Of a DNA stretch of 64,000 bases, positions 9,235-18,663 are shown piece by piece. Source of the DNA: Xenorhabdus beddingii (lineage in GTDB: Bacteria > Pseudomonadota > Gammaproteobacteria > Enterobacterales > Enterobacteriaceae). Location of the stretch: contig NZ_MUBK01000008.1 in the NCBI RefSeq assembly GCF_002127545.1, positions 46,538 through 110,537 of the forward strand, in the 5' to 3' direction. Within the stretch, counting starts at the first letter, position 1; each line of letters begins with the position of its first letter. Both the position numbers and the translations under genes were made by a program. The notes beneath the pieces were generated by a model. It ran no database searches. It worked only from the letters and a program-made list of their open reading frames with translations, and was not told the origin of the DNA.

Positions 9235-10602
9235 ATGCCACACCTCCATGATTTCCTGCTGAGATTGATGGAAGTTGATCCTTTCAAGGCCGGATTATTG
9301 GCAGCCATTGGTGCCATTGCCTCCATGATGGCAAACCGGGGTATCGCGGTTTTCCATGATGGCCTGCGCCCGCTGCTGCCGGAATACCTTGAAGGACGAA
9401 TGAGCCGGAAAGCACTCGCCGCCACCAGCTTTGCCCTGAGCATCGGTTTAGTGGTCGGTTTTGGTATTCCCTTTTCACTCACCGCACCCATTGTACTGGT
9501 GCACAGTCTGTTACTCGGTACTGACATGATTGGCATCTGGTGTGCCAACAGCCGGAGAGGTTTTATCGCCTCTGGTATCATCGGTGCCCTGTATGCCATC
9601 GCTTTGCTGGCGGGTCTGCGTTCGGTGGTCGAACTGTTTGCCATGCTGCCGGTTAATTTCACCGATGACCTTAAGAAAGTCGGTGATCCGATTGTCGCCT
9701 GCTTTGCCCTATTTCCCGCCATGGTTGTCGGCTACCAATATGGCTATCGCAAAGGGCTTTGGGTTATGTTCACCGCGCTGGTCGGCTATCTGGCCACCAA
9801 AGCCATTGGCCCACTGAGCTTTGGTGGCCTGATCGAAAAACCCGTCAGCATTGACCCTAACGGTGCCGCACTGCTGCTATCCATGATTGCCATGTTCTAC
9901 TTTGCGATGCGTGAGCGTCCCGCATCCTCATCAGGACAGTCATCATCATCGGGACAGAAAGGTGCCAATGAAATTCTGGTCGGCCTGTTCTCAACCCGTA
10001 TAGAGCGTATCCAGAAAAACAAGTGGTTGCTGATCCTGTGCGGTGGCCTGACGGCCAGTGCCGCAACCATGTCCTTCAGCCTGCTGGCGGAAGGCCCCGT
10101 ATCCCTGCAATTAATGGCGCAGGGCGAGCAAACGAACGCTCTGCTGGTCGCATTGGCGCGTGCCATTGGGTTTATTCCATTGGTGGGTACGACGGCAATA
10201 GCCACCGGGGTTTACAGTCCGAATGGCATGAAATTCGTCTTTGTGGCGGGATTGGCAACGAATAATCCGTGGATTGCCTTTATCGCGGGCGGTATCACTA
10301 TGTTCATCGAGATCCAACTGCTGGCGAAAATTGCCATCTGGCTGGATAAATACCCCGGCGTGAAAGCCTGTAGCGGACACATTCGTACCGCGATCACCAA
10401 AATGCTCGAAGTTGCCCTGCTGGTGGGTGCGATGATCGCCTCCAACGCCATCCTGCCGGGTATCGGCTTTATGATCGTGGCGGGTATCTACCTGCTCAAC
10501 CGGACTTCCAAACGTCCTTTAGTGGAAATGGCTATCGGCCCCATCGCAACCATTGCTGTGGGTATTCTTGCGAACCTGCTCTTTCTGCTGGGAATAAAAT
10601 AA
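9235..10602 (+). CDS. yhfT: YhfT, polytopic inner-membrane protein
   Basis: Homologue of E. coli YhfT (434 residues; 455 here), a membrane protein with roughly ten hydrophobic segments and family PF10797. It probably transports the substrate of the yhf pathway together with YhfU. Hydrophobic helices are obvious at residues 18-38, 60-85, 100-125, 140-165 and along the C-terminal half. A low-complexity hydrophilic loop near residues 230-241, ASSSGQSSSSGQ, is encoded by a tandem duplication and accounts for part of the extra length. The gene starts 10 bases after yhfU with ribosome site AAGGAG. Confidence 0.9.
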   Translation: MPHLHDFLLRLMEVDPFKAGLLAAIGAIASMMANRGIAVFHDGLRPLLPEYLEGRMSRKALAATSFALSIGLVVGFGIPFSLTAPIVLVHSLLLGTDMIGIWCANSRRGFIASGIIGALYAIALLAGLRSVVELFAMLPVNFTDDLKKVGDPIVACFALFPAMVVGYQYGYRKGLWVMFTALVGYLATKAIGPLSFGGLIEKPVSIDPNGAALLLSMIAMFYFAMRERPASSSGQSSSSGQKGANEILVGLFSTRIERIQKNKWLLILCGGLTASAATMSFSLLAEGPVSLQLMAQGEQTNALLVALARAIGFIPLVGTTAIATGVYSPNGMKFVFVAGLATNNPWIAFIAGGITMFIEIQLLAKIAIWLDKYPGVKACSGHIRTAITKMLEVALLVGAMIASNAILPGIGFMIVAGIYLLNRTSKRPLVEMAIGPIATIAVGILANLLFLLGIK

Positions 10603-10606
10603 GAAA

Positions 10607-11692
10607 ATGAAAACCTATCCATTACAAAGCATGACGATGGCACAGGCACAACAGCAACAGTTCAGGCTGGTGGACATCATCTGTCGTCACTTTCCGGGGG
10701 CTGATTTTCTTTCGCAAGGTGATCTGGGCTTAGTCCCGGATCTCCGTCAGCCACGCATGACCCGACGCATTGAAGCCGTGATTGCCGCGTTTTTTGGTGC
10801 TGAAACAGCGGCCTTTGTCAATGGAGCAGGAACCGGCGCATTGCGTGCGGGGCTGGCGGCTTTAGTCGGCCCCAACTCAACATTGCTTGTACATAATGCG
10901 CCCATCTATCCCACCACCAAAGCCTCCATTGAGCAAATGGGGCTACATGTCGTCCATGCAGATTTTAACCACACAGAACACATTGTGGCGGCCATCCGGC
11001 AACACCAGCCGGTGGCCTGTCTTGTCCAGCATACACGCCAGCAAATATCTGACCATTATTCACTGCAAGAGGTGATCGATACGCTGAATCAATATCGCAT
11101 TCCTTCATTGGTGGACGATAATTACGCAGCCATGAAAGTGGCACAGATTGGTTGTGAATATGGTGCAACCCTTTCCACATTTTCTTGCTTCAAGTTATTG
11201 GGGCCACAAGGCATCGGAATAGTTGTGGGGAAACAGGCCATCATTGATAACCTGCGCCACAGCATGTATTCCGGGGGCTGTCAGGTACAAGGTTATCAGG
11301 CGATGGAGGCCCTGCGCGGTATGGTCTTCGCGCCGGTCATGCACGCCGTGCAGGCAGAAGTGAACAACGAACTGGTCACGCGCTTGAATCAAGGGGTATT
11401 GCCACAAGTGAAACAGGCATTTCTCGCCAATGCCCAATCAAAAGTACTGCTCGTGGAATTTCACCAACCCATTGCAGAAAAGGTACTCAACGCAGCCCAT
11501 GCGTTCGGGGCACTCCCTTATCCGGTCGGCGCAGAATCAAAATTTGAAATCCCGCCCCTGTTTTACCGCATTTCCGGCACCTTTCGTCAGATCGATCCCA
11601 CACTGGAACAACGTATGATCCGCATTAATCCCAATCGCAGCGGGGCAGATACCGTGATGCGTATTTTACGGGCAAGCTGTCAATCGGAATAG
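10607..11692 (+). CDS. yhfS: YhfS, PLP-dependent transulfuration-type enzyme
   Basis: Closely similar to E. coli YhfS, 361 residues in both. Fold-type I PLP enzyme of the aminotransferase/Cys-Met metabolism class. FVNGAGTGALRAGLAAL matches the PLP-phosphate loop, SLVDDNYAAMKV contains the PLP-ring Asp, and Lys196 in TFSCFKLLGPQG is the Schiff-base lysine. AIRINPNRSG-type C terminus is also conserved (MIRINPNRSGAD). The substrate is unknown; the enzyme probably acts on the compound taken up by YhfT/U. It begins 4 bases after yhfT, so translation is likely coupled. It is the last gene of the operon. Its stop codon lies inside the first copy of a 20-base repeat. Confidence 0.93.
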   Translation: MKTYPLQSMTMAQAQQQQFRLVDIICRHFPGADFLSQGDLGLVPDLRQPRMTRRIEAVIAAFFGAETAAFVNGAGTGALRAGLAALVGPNSTLLVHNAPIYPTTKASIEQMGLHVVHADFNHTEHIVAAIRQHQPVACLVQHTRQQISDHYSLQEVIDTLNQYRIPSLVDDNYAAMKVAQIGCEYGATLSTFSCFKLLGPQGIGIVVGKQAIIDNLRHSMYSGGCQVQGYQAMEALRGMVFAPVMHAVQAEVNNELVTRLNQGVLPQVKQAFLANAQSKVLLVEFHQPIAEKVLNAAHAFGALPYPVGAESKFEIPPLFYRISGTFRQIDPTLEQRMIRINPNRSGADTVMRILRASCQSE

Positions 11693-11750
11693 GAAGTTGT
11701 CTGTTGGAATAGAAAGTTGTCTGTTGGAATAGAAAGTTGTCTGTTGGAAT
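11674..11750. repeat. 20-bp tandem repeat overlapping the end of yhfS
   Basis: Three 20-base units at 11691-11710, 11711-11730 and 11731-11750 differ by one base. A degenerate fourth unit, AAGCTGTCAATCGGAAT, lies at 11674-11690 in the last yhfS codons, so the array seems to derive from the 3' end of the gene. Each unit carries a TAG. Confidence 0.9.
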
Positions 11751-11838
11751 TTTCAAGGACTGATAATATATCGTAAAGAAAGCGATGGGGCGGAGAACCT
11801 GAAATATAAAACTATTGCACCAGTATTACCAAAAAATA

Positions 11839-11967
11839 TAACGCCTGATTAGCATTGCAAAATTAACCTATGGCCTTTCTGTTACTACATTACATAAGGT
11901 ATTTCATCTGTTTTTATTATCTACCCACAATTTTGGATTAATGATACCAAAACAGAATCAGGCGTTA
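11839..11967. repeat. 129-bp element with perfect 12-bp inverted repeats
   Basis: TAACGCCTGATT at 11839-11850 and its exact reverse complement at 11956-11967 flank 105 bases of AT-rich, non-coding DNA. ATA stands directly outside both ends and could be a 3-base target duplication. This is the shape of a small non-autonomous transposable element, but a second copy would be needed to prove it. It lies in the 587-base gap 11693-12279, which otherwise holds the yhfS repeat array and the promoter of the following gene, and no coding signal. Confidence 0.4.
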
Positions 11968-12279
11968 ATAACTTAATTTGGTTTACATTAAGTATTAACA
12001 TCTCGCTGAGTTTTGGTCAATTTAATTTATCAATTTAATCACATTCCCGTTCTTATTTTTAAGCAAAACGGCTGTTTTTCCCGGTGTCACATCACCAACT
12101 TCAAACAAAATAATCAAAATTAATCATAAAGTTAATCTTATTAAGCCCGGCAAATCATTCCCACTTCACAACGCTTATTCCATCTAATGTGATATACATC
12201 ACAATAACATAATAACAATAAGTTAATATACATAATTGACACTATATTCATCGATTTATTTTAATAAGGAAAATAGATT

Positions 12280-13590
12280 ATGGCAAATCCAAAAAAAATC
12301 CATTACTTTTGGATGGGAAAAAATATACCAGAAGATGATCTAAGGAAAATCATCACCATCAAATATGAAAACCCTGGTTATAAGGTTTATATATGGGGCG
12401 AAAGTAATATCCAATCATTAATCACAAAAACATTAGATTCCATTAAGTTTAAATTTAATGGCAAAAACTTTGATATTGGAATAATAAACCCCAATATTGA
12501 ATACAGAAACATTCAGGATGCCTTTATATTCTTATGCAACAATCCCCAGCCTACTTATAAATCTTTAACAGTTCAGAACCACAAAATATTAGAAACAGAT
12601 GAAAATTCTCTTAGTAATTATCATGAGAAAACCCAATACCTACAATATATATATTCTCTATTTTCGCGCGGAGTTTATCATAATTATGCCGTTGCAAGTG
12701 ACATTGCCCGTTTGGTTATCTTATATATGGAGGGTGGGTTATACCTTGATGTTGATGTTGATTTGACTAATACTGATATAAAATATAAAGAAACAGAAAT
12801 TTTTAACAGATATGTTGATGAGCAACCATTTGCTGATGAACACAAAGGTTCTCGACTGGAAAAAATAAGAAGCCTCATAGAAAAACCCTGTTTCGATCAA
12901 TTAAACCATCGGTTGGATAAAAAAATTGTCGATATCAGAAAACCCAGGTTCGATAAATTAGACCCTCCGTCGGAGGATATAGGCATTGGCGACATTAATG
13001 GTCGAAATTGGACTGAAATACAACCGGCCGATAGAAAATGGAATCATGTTAACCTAGAAAAATTAAATCAGAGAAAACATGTCATTGAATGCCGTAAGAG
13101 TGCTATTTTACACAACAGGTTAGGTAATGCCATTATTTCAGCCCCGCCAAAATCAAGGGCTGTTTTAACCCTTTTAATTGACATGGCTTCCTCAATAAAA
13201 AAACATCATTTGCAACTTCAAATTAATCAATCCAGTAAGAAACATGAAATTAATTTTATAACCTCATTCAATGAAAGAGTCAAGCAGGCTCTAGAGTACC
13301 ATGAACAGGGAATGATAAATATCGATATCAACTGCTCTCTGCCAGATCCGGTCTGGAGAACCGGTTTGAATGAATCTCAACCATTACGAAATACTGAAAG
13401 GCACCGTAGCTATAATCGCCTTAATGCCACCCTATCTTTAACAGGTCCCGGCTTTTATGCTGACGAATTAGGATTCAGAGCCTCTGGTACTATTCCTGAA
13501 AGAATGAAACTGGCTAGCAAAGATAAATATGATTTAGTGTTCAAAAAAGTCGATGCCTCAGCAAAATGGGCCAGGATCAATAAAAAATGA
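12280..13590 (+). CDS. TcdA/TcdB-type glycosyltransferase, first of a tandem pair
   Basis: This 436-residue protein has the catalytic core of large clostridial toxin-type glycosyltransferases (GT44/GT-A fold; the same fold is used by PaTox of Photorhabdus). KIHYFWMGKNIPE at residues 6-18 is the first core strand with its Trp. ASDIARLVILYMEGGLYLDVDV follows, with the metal-binding DxD at Asp157-Asp159 (Asp161 also acidic). SDPDPVWRTG-like LPDPVWRTGLN and LTGPGF close the active site. There is no signal peptide, no translocation domain and no repeat domain, so delivery would need a secretion system, or the target is bacterial. About 60 residues after the DxD, with imperfect KPCFD/KPRFD repeats, are missing from the paralogue. 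AT-rich DNA suggests transfer. Confidence 0.8.
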   Translation: MANPKKIHYFWMGKNIPEDDLRKIITIKYENPGYKVYIWGESNIQSLITKTLDSIKFKFNGKNFDIGIINPNIEYRNIQDAFIFLCNNPQPTYKSLTVQNHKILETDENSLSNYHEKTQYLQYIYSLFSRGVYHNYAVASDIARLVILYMEGGLYLDVDVDLTNTDIKYKETEIFNRYVDEQPFADEHKGSRLEKIRSLIEKPCFDQLNHRLDKKIVDIRKPRFDKLDPPSEDIGIGDINGRNWTEIQPADRKWNHVNLEKLNQRKHVIECRKSAILHNRLGNAIISAPPKSRAVLTLLIDMASSIKKHHLQLQINQSSKKHEINFITSFNERVKQALEYHEQGMINIDINCSLPDPVWRTGLNESQPLRNTERHRSYNRLNATLSLTGPGFYADELGFRASGTIPERMKLASKDKYDLVFKKVDASAKWARINKK

Positions 13591-13636
13591 TATGAGTGAT
13601 TTCAAATAAAACCCATTTAAAAAATAAGGATAACTC

Positions 13637-14785
13637 ATGCAAATACCTAAAAAAATCCACTACTTCTGGTATGGAAATAACATACCAGAAAAATTTTTAA
13701 GGAATATGATAGAGATTCAATATGCAAACCCTGGTTATGAGGTCAATATTTGGGGAGATAACAACAGCAAAACGTTAATTATGAAAACATTAAGAAATAT
13801 TAAATTCAAGCATCATAATGCTTCTTTTGATATTGGTGAGATATCCGTTAATTTCACTTATAGAAATGTGGAGTCCGCTTTCAGATATCTATCTCAACAA
13901 GTTGATTTTCTGAGTACCAATCAACTTTCAACCTTGAATTGCTTTAGGTACTTCAAAAGACGAAAACAAGAAAATAATAACAAAAGGCGCTATGGTGACC
14001 ATGTTGATTTAGTCAATTATTTACAGCACATATACCGTATTAATCTAAAAGGTAATTATCATAATTATGCCTCATCCAGTGATCTTGCACGCTTAGTGAT
14101 TTTATATATGGAAGGAGGTATCTATCTGGATACGGATGTTGAATTGAGTGATGCAGATATAAAAAACAGGCTTAAAAGGAAAGGTGCCATATTTGACAAT
14201 CTACATCTGCAATCTGATATAGGCATAGGTGATTCTTCTGGGCTAGGTTGGTATTCTGGTGTCCCATATAATGAATTTGGCAATGCGATTATTGCCTCCC
14301 TGCCTCAATCAAAAAAGATTTTAAATATGTTATTGGACATGGCTATCATGATCAAAAAACATCATCTTTCCATTCAAATGTATCAATCACCAAAATCTGA
14401 TGAGATCTGTAAAATAAAAAAATTAAATAGATATCATGAAGTAGACAAACGAATTGATTTAGCGATCAAATTGAAAAATGCTCACCAGATTAATTTAGAT
14501 ATGAGATGTGGTATACAAGATCCTATATGGAGAACCGGTATCGACCCTAACGATGACAATGATGAATTTGCATGTAAACTGAGGAGAATTGATTACACGG
14601 TAAGAATGACAGGGCCTGATTTTATTGACGATTACCTTAATCCTCAACAAAAAATAGATTTCCCGGATAACTATAAACTCAAGTCTAAAAATAGAGGGGA
14701 CAGAATGTTTAAAGATGTCGATGATGCGGGAGAGTGGGCCAACATCAAAAAGAAAAAATACCCGGATGAAGATCCATTCACTTAA
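13637..14785 (+). CDS. TcdA/TcdB-type glycosyltransferase, second of a tandem pair
   Basis: This 382-residue paralogue of the preceding protein shares its whole architecture: KIHYFWYGNNIPE at the N terminus, SDLARLVILYMEGGIYLDTD with DxD at Asp165-Asp167, DIGIGDSSGLGW, QDPIWRTGID and MTGPDF. C-terminal FKDVDDAGEWANIKKK matches FKKVDASAKWARINKK of the first copy. The glycosyltransferase fold is well supported, while sugar donor and acceptor are unknown. It starts 46 bases after its paralogue with ribosome site AAGGA, so the two are probably cotranscribed and arose by duplication. A host GTPase or other cellular protein is a likely target by analogy with TcdB, but this is inference. Confidence 0.8.
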   Translation: MQIPKKIHYFWYGNNIPEKFLRNMIEIQYANPGYEVNIWGDNNSKTLIMKTLRNIKFKHHNASFDIGEISVNFTYRNVESAFRYLSQQVDFLSTNQLSTLNCFRYFKRRKQENNNKRRYGDHVDLVNYLQHIYRINLKGNYHNYASSSDLARLVILYMEGGIYLDTDVELSDADIKNRLKRKGAIFDNLHLQSDIGIGDSSGLGWYSGVPYNEFGNAIIASLPQSKKILNMLLDMAIMIKKHHLSIQMYQSPKSDEICKIKKLNRYHEVDKRIDLAIKLKNAHQINLDMRCGIQDPIWRTGIDPNDDNDEFACKLRRIDYTVRMTGPDFIDDYLNPQQKIDFPDNYKLKSKNRGDRMFKDVDDAGEWANIKKKKYPDEDPFT

Positions 14786-14832
14786 CGCCTAATATGGATA
14801 ACCCTATATTTATAAGAACGGTTTATAAGAAC

Positions 14833-14941
14833 GGTGATTGAGGTGAGCGGCAACGTGAAAAACGACGGGTATATGTAATGACTTTAAACGTTACCAAAAA
14901 TCACCACAAAGCCCCGTCGTTCAGAGGCTGCCCATCTCACC
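14833..14941. other. Structured intergenic segment with interleaved inverted repeats
   Basis: Between the glycosyltransferase gene and the end of paaZ several arms can pair: AACGACGGG 14861-14869 with CCCGTCGTT 14913-14921, GGTGAG 14842-14847 with CTCACC 14936-14941, and GGTGATT 14833-14839 with AATCACC 14899-14905, the last crossing the first. Just upstream, 14809-14834, a 13-base unit TTATAAGAACGGT is directly repeated. It could be a convergent terminator region, a small RNA or a degenerate mobile element. Confidence 0.4.
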
Positions 14942-14942
14942 G

Positions 14943-17036
14943 TCACTCTGCCGATGCCGAAGAATTTACCGACGCCGAAAAATCGCCTTGCAGCCGCTCC
15001 ACCAACGTCAGGATACTATAAAGCGCCACCGGTTGTTGCTCCTGATTCAATACCTGTACATCCCACATCACGACGCCATGTGGCTTATCTTCCGGCGTTT
15101 TCTGGACTTTCTTAATCTTTTTCTTGCACGTCAGACGTACCTGAATGGTATCGCCAATCTTGACTGGTTCAATGAAACGCAGGTTCTCCATACCGTAGTT
15201 GGCAAGCACAGGCCCGACAGCGCCATCAACGAACAAGCCCGCCGCAGCCGATACAACAAAATAACCGTGCGCCACACGTTCACCAAACAGAGATTCAGCC
15301 GCCCCCACTTTATCCATGTGGGCATAAAAATGATCCCCACTCAGGCAGGCAAAATTAACAATATCCGCTTCCGTTACCGTCCGGCGAGCGGTCAGCAGGC
15401 TATCACCCATTTCAAGCTGTTCAAAATATTTGCGGAATGGATGGATCGGTTCTTCCTTCACTTTTGCGCCACGAACCCACTCACGGCCAATCGCAGCCAG
15501 CATACTTGGGCTGCCCTGAATCGCGGTACGCTGCATATAATGTTTCACCGCACGCAAACCACCCAGCTCTTCTCCACCACCAGCACGCCCCGGCCCACCA
15601 TGCGCCAGCATGGGCAGGGGGGAACCATGCCCTGTGGATTCCGCAGAAGCCGCTTCATCCAACACCAACATACGACCATGAGCACACGCTGTCGCACGGA
15701 TCACCTGTACAGCAATCTGCTCATCGGCCGTCACCAATGATCCCACCAAGCTGCCCTGTCCCATCATCGCCAGTTCGATCGCCTGTTCAGTATCCTGATA
15801 CGCCATTAACGTAGCAACTGGCCCAAAGGCTTCTGTGCTGTGTACCACCTGATTGGTCATGGGATCAGCGCAATAAAGTAATGTCGGAGGGTAGAATGCC
15901 CCATTACTGTGACTATTGCCCGTCAGCACCCGTTGATCCAGTGACCCGCCACACAAGAGTTCACAACCACTATTGCGCAATGCGTTGACTTTCGCCTGCA
16001 CCTCATCGCGCTGTTCCAGATTAATCAACGCTCCCATGCGCACTTCCGGTAAGCGGGGATCACCTACTATCACACCAGACAGTCGTTTGAGCAACGCTTG
16101 CCTGACGTCTTCCACATGACTGGCGGGCACAATAATACGCCGAATAGCTGTGCATTTTTGACCCGCCTTGACCGTCATTTCACGGACAACTTCTTTGATA
16201 AATATCCCAAATTCCGGCATGTCAGGCGTAACATCCTCACCCAAAATGCAGCAGTTGAGGGAATCAGCTTCCATCGTAAAGGGAATGGATTTTTCTATCA
16301 GCCGGGGATGAGCGCGCAGCATCTGTCCTGTGTGTGCCGATCCGGTAAACGTCACGGCATCCTGATAATCGAGATGATCAAACAGATCACCAATACCCCC
16401 GCAGATCAATTGCAATGCCCCTTCCGGCACCAGACCGCTGTCGATGATCATTTTCACCATCGCCTGTGTCAATTGGGCCGATGCCGTCGCGGGTTTGATA
16501 ATCGCCGGCATTCCCGCCATCCACGTTGGCGCCAGTTTTTCCAACATCCCCCAACAAGGAAAGTTAAAGGCATTGATATGCAGTGCCACACCGGGACGAG
16601 AAGTCAGTACATGGCGAGCCACAAACTGAGATTGTTTAGACAGCGGGATCATCTCATCCTCCGGCCACAGAGTATCATCCGGTAGTTCACGCCCTGCCAG
16701 CCCGGCATAAGAAAAAAGTGTCGCCACTCCGCCTTCAATATCAACCCAGCCATCTGAACGGGTCGCTCCCGTCTCCGTGGAAATGGCATACAGGGCGTCT
16801 TTGTTGGCAAGCAGATGCTTTGCAACGGCTTTCATCATCTGCGCACGTTGCTGGAATGTCATCGCAGCCAGCGCCTTTCCTCCTTTTTCACGGGCATATT
16901 CCAGACTTTTTGCGAGTGGCAACCCCTCTGAAGAGACCTGATACAAGGCTTCGCCGCTGACGGCATGATGAATGGTTCTGGTGTTGCCCTGCCCATAAAC
17001 CCAAGCGCCACAAATGTAACTCGTCAACTGTTGCAT
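14943..17036 (-). CDS. paaZ: Bifunctional oxepin-CoA hydrolase / 3-oxo-5,6-dehydrosuberyl-CoA semialdehyde dehydrogenase
   Basis: PaaZ opens the ring of oxepin-CoA by its C-terminal hydratase and oxidises the resulting semialdehyde with NADP by its N-terminal aldehyde dehydrogenase. Residues 1 to about 520 are the dehydrogenase domain: [34 protein letters not shown], the Glu of FTMEADS and the nucleophile in [11 protein letters not shown]. The rest is a MaoC-like hot-dog domain with [14 protein letters not shown]. At 697 residues it is close to the E. coli length of 681. ATG 17036 is preferred since MQQLTSY matches the E. coli start and GGAG precedes it. It is divergent from paaA, as in E. 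coli. Confidence 0.96.
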   Translation of the reverse strand: MQQLTSYICGAWVYGQGNTRTIHHAVSGEALYQVSSEGLPLAKSLEYAREKGGKALAAMTFQQRAQMMKAVAKHLLANKDALYAISTETGATRSDGWVDIEGGVATLFSYAGLAGRELPDDTLWPEDEMIPLSKQSQFVARHVLTSRPGVALHINAFNFPCWGMLEKLAPTWMAGMPAIIKPATASAQLTQAMVKMIIDSGLVPEGALQLICGGIGDLFDHLDYQDAVTFTGSAHTGQMLRAHPRLIEKSIPFTMEADSLNCCILGEDVTPDMPEFGIFIKEVVREMTVKAGQKCTAIRRIIVPASHVEDVRQALLKRLSGVIVGDPRLPEVRMGALINLEQRDEVQAKVNALRNSGCELLCGGSLDQRVLTGNSHSNGAFYPPTLLYCADPMTNQVVHSTEAFGPVATLMAYQDTEQAIELAMMGQGSLVGSLVTADEQIAVQVIRATACAHGRMLVLDEAASAESTGHGSPLPMLAHGGPGRAGGGEELGGLRAVKHYMQRTAIQGSPSMLAAIGREWVRGAKVKEEPIHPFRKYFEQLEMGDSLLTARRTVTEADIVNFACLSGDHFYAHMDKVGAAESLFGERVAHGYFVVSAAAGLFVDGAVGPVLANYGMENLRFIEPVKIGDTIQVRLTCKKKIKKVQKTPEDKPHGVVMWDVQVLNQEQQPVALYSILTLVERLQGDFSASVNSSASAE

Positions 17037-17364
17037 TTTTTTCTCCACTAATCTCATTAATGAATCAATCATGAAGTAACATCATGCTATTTATGTATCA
17101 TATACCTCATTAACAAAACCACTGTTATTGTTAACAAAATAAAAACATCTGTATCCAATCGCGCGACTATTTTCTTATCCCCCTCCAATAGCGCAAATTA
17201 ACCAATTGTTTTATAAGCAATATAAATTCATATTGTGATGTGTACGACAAATAGACAACTTAAACATTTGATATTTTTGTTACCAGTTTGTAGATTCATA
17301 GTTATTGAAAGTGATTCATTTTTATATTTTATATCAAAAAATAAGAATCATAATGGAGCCTAAA
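17037..17364. promoter_or_regulatory. paaZ-paaA divergent control region with candidate PaaX operator
   Basis: This AT-rich region must hold both divergent promoters. TGATTC at 17312-17317 and its reverse complement GAATCA at 17345-17350 form an inverted repeat just before paaA. TGATTC is the core of the E. coli PaaX recognition sequence as I recall it, and AGTGATTCATTT fits that half-site. PaaX would repress here and be released by phenylacetyl-CoA. The whole region is annotated; the operator claim is inference from the motif. Confidence 0.5.
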
Positions 17365-18306
17365 ATGATAACTGACCCACTCCAGACGCACTTTGACGCC
17401 AAGATCGCTGCGGATCTGTCCATTGAGGCCAAAGATTGGATGCCCGAAGACTATCGCCAGAATCTGATACGCCAGATCGGTCAACACGCACACTCGGAAG
17501 TGGTCGGCATGTTACCGGAAGCCAACTGGATCACCCGCGCCCCGACACTACGCCGCAAGGCAATACTGCTGGCCAAAGTGCAGGATGAGGCAGGACACGG
17601 GCTTTATCTCTATAGCGCGGCCGAAACACTTGGCTGTTCCCGTCAGGACATTTACCAAAAGCTGCTGGATGGCAAGATGAAATACTCTTCCATCTTCAAC
17701 TATCCCACCCTGAATTGGGCAGATATTGGCGTGATTGGCTGGCTGGTGGATGGAGCCGCCATTATCAATCAAGTCGCCTTGTGCCGGGCCTCTTACGGCC
17801 CCTATGCCCGCGCAATGGTAAAAATCTGCAAGGAAGAGAGTTTCCACCAGCGGCAAGGTTATGAAGCGGTCATGGCACTGGCAAACGGCAACGCAGCTCA
17901 ACGCGCCATGTTGCAGGATGCGATTAACCGTTTCTGGTGGCCGACCCTGATGATGTTTGGCCCGAATGACCGTGATTCTCCCAACAGTGCCCAAAGCATG
18001 GCGTGGAAAATCAAGCGGTTCAGCAATGATGAACTACGGCAAAAATTCATCGATAACACCGTTCCCCAATTGGAAGCCTTGGGCATGACCGCCCCCGATC
18101 CTGAGCTGGCCTGGGATGATGCAACAGGACATTACCGTTTTGGCGAAATCAACTGGGATGAATTCTATCAAGTGCTCAAGGGACAGGGCATATGCAATCA
18201 CGAGCGTCTTGAGGCCAAGCGCCGGGCGTGGGAAAACGGTCGCTGGGTACGTGAGGCGGCTTCGGTGCATGGCAAGAAAGCCGCTGCCAAAAAACGGGCG
18301 GCTTAA
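17365..18306 (+). CDS. paaA: Phenylacetyl-CoA epoxidase catalytic subunit
   Basis: PaaA is the di-iron catalytic subunit of the PaaABCDE complex, which epoxidises phenylacetyl-CoA with O2. It is almost identical in layout to E. coli PaaA (309 residues): [34 protein letters not shown] and [13 protein letters not shown] contain the ExxH metal-binding pairs of the ferritin-like fold. ATG 17365 is preferred because GGAG lies 7 bases before it and the protein is then 313 residues; ATG 17353 and an upstream ATG 17305 have no ribosome site. It is the first gene of the paaABCDEFGHIJK run and lies downstream of the candidate PaaX site. Confidence 0.96.
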   Translation: MITDPLQTHFDAKIAADLSIEAKDWMPEDYRQNLIRQIGQHAHSEVVGMLPEANWITRAPTLRRKAILLAKVQDEAGHGLYLYSAAETLGCSRQDIYQKLLDGKMKYSSIFNYPTLNWADIGVIGWLVDGAAIINQVALCRASYGPYARAMVKICKEESFHQRQGYEAVMALANGNAAQRAMLQDAINRFWWPTLMMFGPNDRDSPNSAQSMAWKIKRFSNDELRQKFIDNTVPQLEALGMTAPDPELAWDDATGHYRFGEINWDEFYQVLKGQGICNHERLEAKRRAWENGRWVREAASVHGKKAAAKKRAA

Positions 18307-18364
18307 TCCGTGGCCTGGTCTGGACAAAACTGAAATCTGAACAGAATCGAAGGGAGTGAACCTC

Positions 18365-18652
18365 ATGAATGATAACGACTGGCCGCTGTATGAAGTCTTT
18401 GTCCGCAGTAAACAGGGATTGGCTCACCGTCATGTAGGCAGCCTCCATGCGGCAGATGATCAAATGGCACTGGAGAACGCCCGCGATGCCTACACCCGTC
18501 GCAATGAAGGCTGCTCTATCTGGGTCGTGAAATCCCTTTATCTGGTGGCCTCACAACCGGAAGATCGCGGGGCTTTTTTCGCGCCATCGGAGGACAAAAT
18601 TTACCGTCATCCGACGTTCTACACCATTCCTGATGGCATCAAGAATATGTAG
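18365..18652 (+). CDS. paaB: Phenylacetyl-CoA epoxidase subunit PaaB
   Basis: A 95-residue subunit required for assembly of the epoxidase, the same length as E. coli PaaB. WPLYEVFVRSKQGLAHRHVG at the N terminus and RHPTFYTIPDGI at the C terminus are diagnostic. ATG 18365 is chosen with GGGAG upstream; a GTG three codons earlier overlaps that ribosome site. Confidence 0.96.
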   Translation: MNDNDWPLYEVFVRSKQGLAHRHVGSLHAADDQMALENARDAYTRRNEGCSIWVVKSLYLVASQPEDRGAFFAPSEDKIYRHPTFYTIPDGIKNM

Positions 18653-18663
18653 GAGGAGGAAAT

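Noticed and set aside
14988..15740. 250-codon frame on the plus strand inside paaZ
   Set aside because: High His/Arg/Gln composition and full overlap with conserved paaZ show it is antisense noise.
16098..16685. 195-codon frame within paaZ
   Set aside because: Antisense to the conserved dehydrogenase domain, with no independent support.
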